Positions 26,474 to 33,718 of a stretch of 64,000 nucleotides of DNA are shown one piece after another. The stretch is from NCBI GenBank assembly GCA_031081585.1, contig JAVHLY010000004.1, positions 52,928 through 116,927 of the forward strand, in the 5' to 3' direction. The notes under the pieces are model-generated. The model was not told the DNA's origin. It was given only the letters and a program-made list of their open reading frames with translations, and ran no database searches. The stretch is from Armatimonadota bacterium (GTDB lineage: Bacteria; Sysuimicrobiota; Sysuimicrobiia; Sysuimicrobiales; Humicultoraceae). A program made the translations under genes and the position numbers. The stretch's first letter is position 1, and each line of letters begins with the position of its first letter.

Positions 26474-28630
26474 TCAGAGCCGCGTGACCCGGGCGTTCCA
26501 GCGGGGTTCGAAGTACGTCCCGGACTGGTCCCGACGCCGCAGTTCGAGGGCTCCGTGGACGCCATCTCGGATCTCGACGACGTGCCCCGGGTTCATCGAG
26601 TCCGCGAGCCAGGCCTCATTCCCGCCAAAGGTGTTGTCTACGAGCCGCCAGCGAACGGCCTCCCGCTCCGGCGACCCCACGTCGAGCTGAACGGCCGCAT
26701 GGGTGTATCCGCGCCAGGTCATCCGCTCGAAGAGCACAGCCCCGGGGAAGACGTAGTCCTGGGCTCGCAGCGCGTACGGGAAACGTCCGGCCAGGTCGAC
26801 GATCCCCTCGCGGAACGTGAGCTGGTCTCCGATGGCGTAGAGCAGGACGGGGCCGCTGCCGTAACAGGTGAACCGTTCGTAGCGGTAGGGGTTGGCGTAT
26901 GCCCCGTGCTCGATGCATCGCTCCTGGTGGTAGCCGACGAAGCCCGTGACGACGTGGACGAGGCGCGTGTTCTGCCAGGTGAAGATCCCGCCCCGGCGGT
27001 TGTTGTGGGCGAGACCCGTCTCCCAGGTCCAGACCCCCTCGCCGGAGTTGTCGTCCGACTGGCCTTCCGGCCAAACGAATCCCCACCACTCGCCGTTCAC
27101 GGCCACCAGGTTGCGGGCGACGTTGCGCAGCCCGCGGCCGAAGGAGAACCCGGCCTCCCGCGTGGCCCGGACGTCACCGGGAAACCGCTTGGACACCTGC
27201 CAGAAGGAGGCCACCGCGTGCTCCCAGACCGCCTCATGGGTGTGGTGCGGGGAGCCGCCCGGGTCCCACCAGTAAGCCGTGTCCATCGTGTTGTGCGAGA
27301 TGGTCCACCGCAGCGTGATCCCGTGCGACCCGTGAGGCACGAAGGCGTGGCCGCCGGAATCCCGCACCACGACGCCCTCGACCACCGTTCCGCGTGAAGC
27401 GCTGCCCATCATGTGGAAGTGCAGCCCGTACCGGCCGAGGATCCCATCCGTGAGGCGCGAGTCATTGGGGTTGGGGCGACGCGGCCCGGTCCAGGCGATC
27501 TCCACGTAGCGGATGTCCTGCGGCCGGTCCGAGCGGATGAACACGTGCGTCCGCCCGCTCGGCGTGCCCTCGATGCGCACGTTCCGCGTGAGGTTGAGGA
27601 CCTCGGCGGTGTAGGTTCGCCCGTTGACCGTGACAGCCGGGTGAGGGTAGCTCAGCGGTGCATCGAGCACGATCCGGTTGCCTGCCAGGCTGGAGATCCG
27701 CCGCCGGTCGAACTGCCGCCAGAAGTCGTTGGCCTCACCCGCCTCCCACGGTACCGTCGCCGTGATGACGAGCTCATCCCCCACCTGCCAGTCGTCGGCG
27801 TCCTGGACCTCAATCATCGTCTGTCCCGCCTGCGCCGCCCCGGTGAGGCGTGTCCACGCGGTCTTGGCCTGCCCGCGGAAGTCCAGGGTGCCGCCGGGCA
27901 TGACCCACAGCCCCACATCGGTGGGTACCGGGTCCATGCCGCCGCCCACGAACGCGTCCTCCCGGATTCCCACGAACCGCAGCACGTGAACCACTCCGGG
28001 GTTCGGCTGGCTCACGAGCCGGCCCTCGACGATGACATTGCCCGTGGACTCGAGCGTCGTCGAGCAGGAGGGATTGAAGGCCAGGGTTTCGCCCGCCTGC
28101 ACCCGGAGCCCCGAGACGCGGGTCGTGCCGCACGGCAACATGTCCCCGCTCGGTGGGCGAGACGTCGGCTGTGGACGCGGGGTGGCGGTGGGCCCTGGCT
28201 GGGGGGTCGGGGCCGGGGTGGGCTGCGGGGTGGGGCTGGGACGCGGTCCCGGCGCTTTGCCCGGGGTGGGCAGGGTGATCTGTGTCCGCGTGACCTGCCC
28301 GGCGCGCACGGTCGTGGTGGCGAGCCGGGAGAGGAAACCACGGGCCCGCACCCAGATCTCATAGCGCCCGGGACGCACGGCCACGCTGAAGAACCCCGAC
28401 GGCGAGGTCTGCACGGCCAGCCGGACCGGGCCGACGAGCACGACGGTCGTAGCGATGCCGACGCCCGTGCGTGCGTCGCGAATCCGGCCCTGCAGCACCC
28501 CCGAGGGTGTGGAGGCCGCCTCTCCCGGAACGGTGGCGCTGGAGGTGAGCGCGAGGAGTGTGCCGACGAGGAGGATGGTCAGGGCACGGAACCGCTGGCG
28601 GGGGTGGCAGAGGGCGACGGCGCGCCGCAT
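26474..28630 (-). CDS. Secreted G8/CEMIP-like parallel beta-helix protein
   Basis: A 718-residue exported protein. ATG at 28630 has AGGAGGGG eight bases upstream, then a signal peptide (LTILLVGTLLALTSSATVPG). Next come a carboxypeptidase-regulatory/CnaB-like domain (residues about 40-125), a Pro/Thr-rich linker of about 50 residues (TPQPTPAPTPQPGPT), and a G8-like plus parallel beta-helix region containing RYGLHFHMMG and VPHGSHGITLR, which recall the CEMIP/TMEM2 hyaluronidase-like proteins. No anchor is visible. It probably binds or cuts a polysaccharide outside the cell. A GEMM-I riboswitch lies in its leader. The gene converges on asnB with a 66-bp gap. Confidence 0.78.
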   Translation of the reverse strand: MRRAVALCHPRQRFRALTILLVGTLLALTSSATVPGEAASTPSGVLQGRIRDARTGVGIATTVVLVGPVRLAVQTSPSGFFSVAVRPGRYEIWVRARGFLSRLATTTVRAGQVTRTQITLPTPGKAPGPRPSPTPQPTPAPTPQPGPTATPRPQPTSRPPSGDMLPCGTTRVSGLRVQAGETLAFNPSCSTTLESTGNVIVEGRLVSQPNPGVVHVLRFVGIREDAFVGGGMDPVPTDVGLWVMPGGTLDFRGQAKTAWTRLTGAAQAGQTMIEVQDADDWQVGDELVITATVPWEAGEANDFWRQFDRRRISSLAGNRIVLDAPLSYPHPAVTVNGRTYTAEVLNLTRNVRIEGTPSGRTHVFIRSDRPQDIRYVEIAWTGPRRPNPNDSRLTDGILGRYGLHFHMMGSASRGTVVEGVVVRDSGGHAFVPHGSHGITLRWTISHNTMDTAYWWDPGGSPHHTHEAVWEHAVASFWQVSKRFPGDVRATREAGFSFGRGLRNVARNLVAVNGEWWGFVWPEGQSDDNSGEGVWTWETGLAHNNRRGGIFTWQNTRLVHVVTGFVGYHQERCIEHGAYANPYRYERFTCYGSGPVLLYAIGDQLTFREGIVDLAGRFPYALRAQDYVFPGAVLFERMTWRGYTHAAVQLDVGSPEREAVRWRLVDNTFGGNEAWLADSMNPGHVVEIRDGVHGALELRRRDQSGTYFEPRWNARVTRL

Positions 28631-28638
28631 GGGCAGCC

Positions 28639-28674
28639 CCTCCTGTCTGCGGTAGTTCCTTCCGCGGTAGGAGG
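28639..28674 (-). promoter_or_regulatory. Possible expression platform of the riboswitch (SD and anti-SD)
   Basis: The ribosome-binding site AGGAGG (28639-28644, minus strand) is perfectly complementary to CCTCCT at 28669-28674. The same GGGCCTCCT stretch can instead pair with AGAGGCC at 28684-28690, which is the 3' side of the aptamer's closing helix. These exclusive pairings suggest control of translation; no U-rich terminator is seen. Confidence 0.5.
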
Positions 28675-28685
28675 CCCTCGGTGAG

Positions 28686-28770
28686 GCCTCTTCGGCAACC
28701 CGGCTGACTCGAAGGAGTCCCGTGGCTTTGCGTCCCCGGATCGCTCCGGGTTTGCGTTTATCGGAAGGCC
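28686..28770 (-). promoter_or_regulatory. GEMM-I cyclic dinucleotide (c-di-GMP-type) riboswitch aptamer
   Basis: Read on the minus strand, the leader has every hallmark of the GEMM-I aptamer in order: ACGCAAACC, a helix CCCGGA closed by a GCGA tetraloop and TCCGGG, then GGACGCAAAGCCACGGG, a GACTC-CTTC-GAGTC hairpin, and AGCCGGGTTGCCGAAG. GGCCTTC and GAAGAGGCC can form the closing helix. GEMM-I RNAs bind c-di-GMP or, in some variants, cGAMP. The base just before GCAAACC is C here, where the well-studied Vibrio RNA has G by my alignment, so ligand choice is open. It governs the secreted beta-helix gene about 56 bp downstream. Confidence 0.93.
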
Positions 28771-28833
28771 CATCAGACTCTTGCCCTCTCACCCGGGGGC
28801 CTTAGACCGTGGTCGGTCGGTGATGGCAGGGCG

Positions 28834-28839
28834 ATTATA
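28834..28839 (-). promoter_or_regulatory. Probable -10 box (TATAAT) of the riboswitch transcript
   Basis: A perfect TATAAT on the minus strand, placed about 65 bp before the aptamer, in a locally AT-richer patch. No good -35 box is found 16-18 bp upstream (CCAAAG), so an activator or extended promoter may be involved. Confidence 0.5.
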
Positions 28840-28884
28840 GAGCAGATCGCCGGAGGCTTTGGGCCAGAGAAGGGAGAGACGACG

Positions 28885-28962
28885 ATGACGACATTTTGGA
28901 TCCTGGTGGTGGTCTCGGTGCTCTTCTACCTGTGGGCGACAGGGCGCCTCATGGTCCAGTGA
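28885..28962 (+). CDS. 25-residue single-span membrane peptide
   Basis: A short gene with a good site (AGGGAGAG, six bases before ATG 28885). The peptide begins MTTFWILVVVSVLFYLWATG and ends RLMVQ: one hydrophobic helix followed by an arginine. It is transcribed divergently from the riboswitch-controlled gene and its last 14 bases overlap the 3' end of the convergent aminotransferase. I recognise no family; it resembles KdpF- or CydX-like small membrane proteins only in size. The sequence, start signal and clean membrane helix support it, but there is no direct proof of translation. Confidence 0.5.
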   Translation: MTTFWILVVVSVLFYLWATGRLMVQ

Positions 28963-30109
28963 CCTGAGCGGCCGCTCGAACGAAGCGGGCAATCCGCCGG
29001 CAACCTTCTGCCACCGCCTCGGGCGGCGAGGCAAAGGAGATCCGGAGCGTCGCTCTGGCCTGGTCGCCGAACGCCTCCCCCGGGGTGGCGGCCACCCGGA
29101 CCTCCTCCAGGAGGCGCATGGCCACGGCCTCGGCGTCCGTGCCGACCCGTGAGACGTCCACCAGGGCGTAGAACGCGCCCCGCGGGATGGCGGGCAGGAT
29201 GCCCTCTGGGGCCAGCAGCTCCACCACGAGGTCACGCCGCGCCCGATAGGCGTCCCGCATCTCGGCAACTTCCTCCTGCGGGCCAGTCAGGGCGGCTTCG
29301 GCAGCGTGCTGCGCGATCGCTGAAGGACAGGAGACGAAGGGTTCCGCGATCCGGGCCATCGCCTCGGCGACCCCACCGCGCGCCAGCGCATACCCCAGGC
29401 GCCACCCCGTCATCGCGTAGGTCTTCGAGACACCGGAGACCGTGACGACGCGCCCGTCTCGGTCTGTGACGGCCGGCCGCACGTGGGTCCCCTCGTAGAC
29501 GAAGGCCTCGTAGACTTCGTCCGAGATCAGGACGAGGTCCATCTCGCGAGCGAAGTCGACCAGCCGGTGCACCACCGTTGCGGGGAACACCGCTCCCGTG
29601 GGGTTGGCGGGACTGTTCACGATGAGGGCGCGGGTGCGCGGTGTGACCTGCGGTGCGATGTCCTCCACGTCGGGGACATACGCCAGCTCCCGCCGCAGAG
29701 GGTAGGGCACCGGCGTGGCTCCGATGGCGTGGAGCACAGCCCGGTAGTTTGGCCATCCGGGGTTGGGGATCAGGACCTCATCCCCGGGGTCGACGACGGC
29801 CAGGAGCGCTGCGGCGAGGGCGAACACCGCTCCCGGTGTGACGATGACCTCCTCGGGAGACGCCGGCAGCCCTTCGGCGGCAAAGCGCGCGGCGATCGCC
29901 GCCCGCAGCGAGGGGAGCCCGGCCGTGGGGGTGTAGCGCGTCGCGCCCTCCCGGGCGGCGCGCACGGCGGCCTCGACGACGTGCCGCGGGGTGGGGAAGT
30001 CCGGCTCCCCCACCTCCAGGTGGATGATATCCGGCAGCTGGCGCGCCCGCTCCATCATCGCCCGGATGCCGGAGGCGGGCAGCGCGCGGACCCGGGCGCT
30101 GAGCGTCAT
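28949..30109 (-). CDS. Class I/II PLP-dependent aminotransferase
   Basis: A 386-residue fold-type I aminotransferase. Motifs in order: HLEVGEPDFPTP, VNSPANPTGAVFP, LISDEVYEAFVYEG with the PLP aspartate, and VSGVSKTYAMTGWRLGYA with the Schiff-base lysine; the late arginine LRISFA binds the substrate carboxylate. This is the AspC/PatA/kynurenine-aminotransferase group. With two tryptophan-dioxygenase homologues next door on the same strand, it could act on kynurenine, but aspartate or aromatic amino acids are equally likely. GAAGG lies about eight bases before the ATG. Confidence 0.9.
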   Translation of the reverse strand: MTLSARVRALPASGIRAMMERARQLPDIIHLEVGEPDFPTPRHVVEAAVRAAREGATRYTPTAGLPSLRAAIAARFAAEGLPASPEEVIVTPGAVFALAAALLAVVDPGDEVLIPNPGWPNYRAVLHAIGATPVPYPLRRELAYVPDVEDIAPQVTPRTRALIVNSPANPTGAVFPATVVHRLVDFAREMDLVLISDEVYEAFVYEGTHVRPAVTDRDGRVVTVSGVSKTYAMTGWRLGYALARGGVAEAMARIAEPFVSCPSAIAQHAAEAALTGPQEEVAEMRDAYRARRDLVVELLAPEGILPAIPRGAFYALVDVSRVGTDAEAVAMRLLEEVRVAATPGEAFGDQARATLRISFASPPEAVAEGCRRIARFVRAAAQVTGP

Positions 30110-30261
30110 GGCACGTACCTTCGGCGAAGCGGCATCGGAGTCCTGGAGTCGGTGCCGCGCCGGCGCGGGCCCGGCGCGTTCCGTCTCGGCCGTCCGTGTC
30201 GGCAGGCAATGCTTGTGGCCGGCAGGCCCTGGCAGGCTACGCTCCTGGCTGAACGCCCCCG

Positions 30262-31200
30262 CTACTTGCCCACGTAGGTCCGCGACTCCCAGATCAGCGG
30301 GAAGAAGCGCTTCCCCAGCGTCCCCTGCAGGTAGACCGAGCCCGAGGGCATCTCGGGATCCCCGGCCACCTGGTAGAGGCTCTGGCGTCCCGTCCCCGGG
30401 CGCGAGCCGATCATCCGCTCGACCATGAGCAGGTGGCGGGTCCGCCACAGGGCGAAGCGGGAGTCGAACTCCAGCAGGGCCTCCGACAGGTCGTCCAGGT
30501 CGCGCTGCGCCGGGTCCTGGTGGATGCGCACCAGCGTCTCGAGGATCTCCTTCCGCGTCGCCACCGGGTGACCGGCCCGCGCCAGGAGCTCGACGAAGGC
30601 GTCCCACAGGCTGGGTTCGCCCAGACGGCGCTCCAGGGTGCGCTGCGCCTCGGGGTCGTCCCGGAAGAGGCGCAGGAAGCGGGCGTCCCGCGCCCCCGCC
30701 AGGAACTCGATCTCCCGGAACTGGTGGCTCTGCACGCCGCTGGCCCCGCCCAGCTGGGCGCGGAACTCCAGGAAGCTGGCCGGCCGCATCGTCTCCAGGA
30801 CCGGGAAGATGCTGATGAGGATCTTCACGACCTCCGAGGCGCGCCGCAGCAGGAGGCGAGCCCGGGGCACCGTCCCTGCCGCGATGGCGTCGCGCGCCGC
30901 GGCGAGCTCGAACGCCAGCAGGCGGAACCACAGCTCGAAGACCTGGTGCACGATGATGAACTGCAGCTCGTCGTGCGCGCTCGTCCGGGGGTGCTGGAGG
31001 CTCAGGAGGTCGCGCAGGCGGAGGTAGGAGGCGTAGGTGAGCGGCTCCGCCGCCGGCCCGGCCGTGGCGGCGGGATGGGGTGATGCGGCGTCAGCCGGGG
31101 TCCGCTCGCCGGCAGACGGGGCGGGGCCCGCCCCTTCGGCCTCGCCGGGAGGGACGTCGACGGCCACGCCCAGCAGATCACCTTCGGATGGCGCGCTCAC
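30262..31200 (-). CDS. Tryptophan 2,3-dioxygenase homologue 1
   Basis: A 312-residue protein of the haem-dependent tryptophan 2,3-dioxygenase family. Conserved parts are LTYASYLRLRDLLSLQ, FIIVHQVFELWFRLL with the distal histidine, SFLEFRAQLGGASGVQS, HQFREIEF, and FALWRTRHLLMVERMIG with the likely haem-ligand histidine. The canonical GTGG[ST]SG loop that touches the amino acid is split: after GTG about 15 residues are inserted before PSGSVYLQ. The N terminus (about 45 residues, low complexity) is an extension; GTG 31200 is the only reasonable start. It could open the kynurenine pathway or act on another indole. Divergent from the luciferase-like gene. Confidence 0.85.
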   Translation of the reverse strand: MSAPSEGDLLGVAVDVPPGEAEGAGPAPSAGERTPADAASPHPAATAGPAAEPLTYASYLRLRDLLSLQHPRTSAHDELQFIIVHQVFELWFRLLAFELAAARDAIAAGTVPRARLLLRRASEVVKILISIFPVLETMRPASFLEFRAQLGGASGVQSHQFREIEFLAGARDARFLRLFRDDPEAQRTLERRLGEPSLWDAFVELLARAGHPVATRKEILETLVRIHQDPAQRDLDDLSEALLEFDSRFALWRTRHLLMVERMIGSRPGTGRQSLYQVAGDPEMPSGSVYLQGTLGKRFFPLIWESRTYVGK

Positions 31201-31398
31201 GCACGGAACCCGCCTTGTGGTTGAGGTGGTTGGGGCTTCGTGCCCGGGCGAAGAGGCCCCTTCCGTCGGAAGATAGAAACTCCCGAATCGCTTGACCATG
31301 CCGGGAATGGCCACCGCAGCGCCTCTGAGGCCATGACGATCGGGCCGGGAAGTTCCTCCAACCTTGCACCCGCCCGCGCCCGGCTCCCGGAGCCGCCG

Positions 31399-32286
31399 AT
31401 GCGCCTCGGTGTCGTCTTTCCCCAGACCGAGATTGGTCCCGATCCCGGCGCGGTGCGCGCCGTTGCGGAGGCGGCCGAGGACCTGGGCTTCGACCACCTG
31501 CTGGCGTTCGACCACGTCCTGGGGGCCGTCCCGCGGGGTCCACACTGGACCGGATACACGCACGAGCACCCCTTCCACGAGCCCTTCGTCCTCTTCGCCT
31601 ACCTGGCCGGCCTGACGCGCCGGGTGGAGTTCTGCACCGGCATCCTGGTCCTGCCCCAGCGCCAGACGGCCCTCGTCGCGAAGCAGGCGGCCGAGGTCGA
31701 CGTGCTCAGCGGCGGGCGCCTGCGCCTCGGCGTGGCCGTGGGGTGGAACCACGTGGAGTACGAGGCACTCGGCGCCGACTTCCACACCCGCGGCGCACGG
31801 ATCGCCGAGCAAATCGCCGTCCTGCGCGCCCTCTGGACGCAGGAGGTCGTGACCGTGGAGGGGCGCTGGCACCGAATTGTCCAGGCCGGGCTGCGGCCGC
31901 TGCCGGTGCAGCGGCCGATCCCGATCTGGCTCGGCGGCCACGACGACCGGGTGCTGCGCCGGGCGGCGGCACTGGCCGACGGCTGGATCGCAGTGGGGAT
32001 GGGGATGCCGCCGACGTCAGGGACGGCGCCTCCACCGCGCCCGGAGCTCTCCATGCTGGTCGAACGGTTGCGGACCTACCTGCGGGAGGCCGGACGAGCC
32101 GGTGAGGCCTTTGGGCTGGAGGGTCGGGTGCGCTACGCCGACGGACCGGAAGCCTGGCTGGCGTTTGCGGAGCGCTGGCGGGCGCTGGGTGGGACGCACC
32201 TCAACGTCTCAACCCTGGGAGCGGGGCTGGCCTCCGTGGACGCCCACCTCCGCGCGATGGAGACGGTCGTCCGCACCCTGCGCTGA
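31399..32286 (+). CDS. LLM-class flavin-dependent oxidoreductase (luciferase-like)
   Basis: A 295-residue bacterial-luciferase-fold protein. RLGVVFPQTEIGPDPGAVRA, GFDHLLAFDHVLG, RVEFCTGILVLPQRQ, AEVDVLSGGRLRLGVAVGWN and IPIWLGGHDDRVLRRAA match the subgroup usually linked to F420 or FMN. ATG 31399 has GGAG before it; an earlier in-frame ATG (31333) would add an unconserved tail. It lies between the two tryptophan-dioxygenase homologues on the opposite strand and may be a monooxygenase of the same pathway. Confidence 0.87.
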   Translation: MRLGVVFPQTEIGPDPGAVRAVAEAAEDLGFDHLLAFDHVLGAVPRGPHWTGYTHEHPFHEPFVLFAYLAGLTRRVEFCTGILVLPQRQTALVAKQAAEVDVLSGGRLRLGVAVGWNHVEYEALGADFHTRGARIAEQIAVLRALWTQEVVTVEGRWHRIVQAGLRPLPVQRPIPIWLGGHDDRVLRRAAALADGWIAVGMGMPPTSGTAPPPRPELSMLVERLRTYLREAGRAGEAFGLEGRVRYADGPEAWLAFAERWRALGGTHLNVSTLGAGLASVDAHLRAMETVVRTLR

Positions 32287-32419
32287 CCCTGCCCACCATG
32301 CCCTGATGCCCGTCGGGCAGCGTCCGCGCCGGTTCCATGATCTCTCGGACACCTGAGGGGGCGGCCGCGGCGCTACGCCAGGAGAGGCGGTCGGCGGCCA
32401 TGGACGGCGATCTGGGCCC

Positions 32420-33427
32420 TCAGGTACCGATCCGCGTGCGCGACTGCCAGAGGAGCGGGAAGAAACGCTTGGGCAGGGTGCGCTGCAGGTAGGCGGCACC
32501 CGACGGGTAGGCTGCCCCCGGCGTTGCCGGGAGGGGAGCCGCCTCCGGCGCAGCAGGCGATGGCTTTTCCGCCTCAAGAGCCCGGACGTCCGCTTCGCCT
32601 GTGCCTGCCCGCCCGCCGATCAGCCGCTCGACCATGAGGAGGTGGCGGTAGCGCCACAGGGCGAAACGGGAGTCGTACTCCAGCAGGGCGTCGACGAGGT
32701 CGTCGAGGTCCCGCCATTCCGGCCGCCCGTGCGTGGCGGCCAGCGCGTCCACCAGGCGGCCCTCCGGCTGGGTGGGCAGCCCCCGACGGGCGAAGACCCC
32801 CAGGGCCGCGTCCCAGACCGTCGGCTCGCGCAGACGGCGCTCGAGGACGGCACGGTTCTCCGGGTCCCGGTCGAAGAGCCGCAGGTAGCGCGGATCCCGC
32901 AGGCCGGAGAGGAACTCGATCTCGCGAAACTGCCGGCTCTGAAGGCCACTCGCGCCCCCCAGCCGGGCCCGGAATTCCAGAAAGCCCGACGGCCGCATCG
33001 TCTCGAGCAGCGGCAGGGTGGCGACGAGGCTGGTGACGATCTCGCTGCACCGGAGCAGGAGCGCGCGGGCGGCCCTCACGTCGTCGCGGTCCAGGGTGTC
33101 CCGGACGGTTTCCAGTTCGTGGAGGAGGAGCCGGAACCACAGCTCGAAGACCTGGTGGACGACGATGAACTCGAGCTCGTCGTGGGCCTCGGAGAGGGGG
33201 CGTTGGAGACGCAGGAGTTCGTCCACCGCCAGGTACGCGCCGTACGTGAGGTCTGCGGCGGTTTGCGGCTGTGGGACGGCGGGGTGCCGTTCGGCCGGAG
33301 GCATAACCCCTGACCCCTTCGCGCTCCCGCTGTGCGTCCCCTCCAGCACCGGCGTGTCCGGAGGCAGGGGTGGCCGCAGCACGCGTTGGAGTGATGCCTG
33401 CTGGGGGTTCGGGGGCTGGCTGGACAT
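32420..33427 (-). CDS. Tryptophan 2,3-dioxygenase homologue 2
   Basis: A 335-residue paralogue of the protein at 30262-31200. It keeps LTYGAYLAVDELLRLQRPLS, FIVVHQVFELWFRLLLHE, SGFLEFRARLGGASGLQS, RQFREIEF and FALWRYRHLLMVERLIG. The GTG...SG loop is again opened, here by about 30 Ala/Pro-rich residues before PSGAAYLQ. The first 43 residues are low complexity; the internal ATG at 33304 is an alternative start. Having two diverged copies, both with the altered loop, suggests a changed substrate or a heteromer rather than simple redundancy. Confidence 0.82.
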   Translation of the reverse strand: MSSQPPNPQQASLQRVLRPPLPPDTPVLEGTHSGSAKGSGVMPPAERHPAVPQPQTAADLTYGAYLAVDELLRLQRPLSEAHDELEFIVVHQVFELWFRLLLHELETVRDTLDRDDVRAARALLLRCSEIVTSLVATLPLLETMRPSGFLEFRARLGGASGLQSRQFREIEFLSGLRDPRYLRLFDRDPENRAVLERRLREPTVWDAALGVFARRGLPTQPEGRLVDALAATHGRPEWRDLDDLVDALLEYDSRFALWRYRHLLMVERLIGGRAGTGEADVRALEAEKPSPAAPEAAPLPATPGAAYPSGAAYLQRTLPKRFFPLLWQSRTRIGT

Positions 33428-33524
33428 CGGCACCCTGGCGGACTGGCCGAGGCCTGGCGGTGGGCGTCCGCTGGCGTGCCGCGTGAGGCAGCGGTTGCCC
33501 GCTCCGCGCCCCCGCGGGGTGTGT

Positions 33525-33530
33525 TAGAAT
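33525..33530 (+). promoter_or_regulatory. Possible -10 box of the tRNA-Phe gene
   Basis: TAGAAT in an AT-richer patch 14 bp before the mature 5' end of the tRNA. A TTGCCC at 33495 is 24 bp away, too far for a standard -35. Confidence 0.35.
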
Positions 33531-33543
33531 TCTTGGTGTCCGT

Positions 33544-33619
33544 GCCGGGGTAGCTCAGCTGGTAGAGCGCGGGCCTGAAGAGCCCGGCGTCGGCGGTTCG
33601 AGTCCGTCCCCCGGCACCA
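33544..33619 (+). tRNA. tRNA-Phe (anticodon GAA), CCA encoded
   Basis: A complete cloverleaf: acceptor arms GCCGGGG (33544-33550) and CCCCGGC (33609-33615), D-arm TAGCTCAGCTGGTAGAGC, anticodon stem CGGGC/GCCCG around the loop CTGAAGA with anticodon GAA, and the T-loop GGTTCGAGTCC. The discriminator is A and the CCA end is encoded (33617-33619). It is the only tRNA in the window. Confidence 0.96.
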
Positions 33620-33649
33620 CCCGGTCCCCGCACCCCGATGCGACGTCTT

Positions 33650-33677
33650 CCGCCGGCACACCTCCCCTGGCCGGCGG
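33650..33677 (+). terminator. Stem-loop after tRNA-Phe, possible terminator
   Basis: An 8-bp perfect stem (CCGCCGGC at 33650-33657, GCCGGCGG at 33670-33677) with a 12-base loop, 30 bp after the tRNA. No T-run follows, so it may only stabilise or process the transcript. Confidence 0.35.
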
Positions 33678-33718
33678 GGTAAGCTCGTCATAGCCAGCCC
33701 TGTGAAGTGCAAAGCGCC

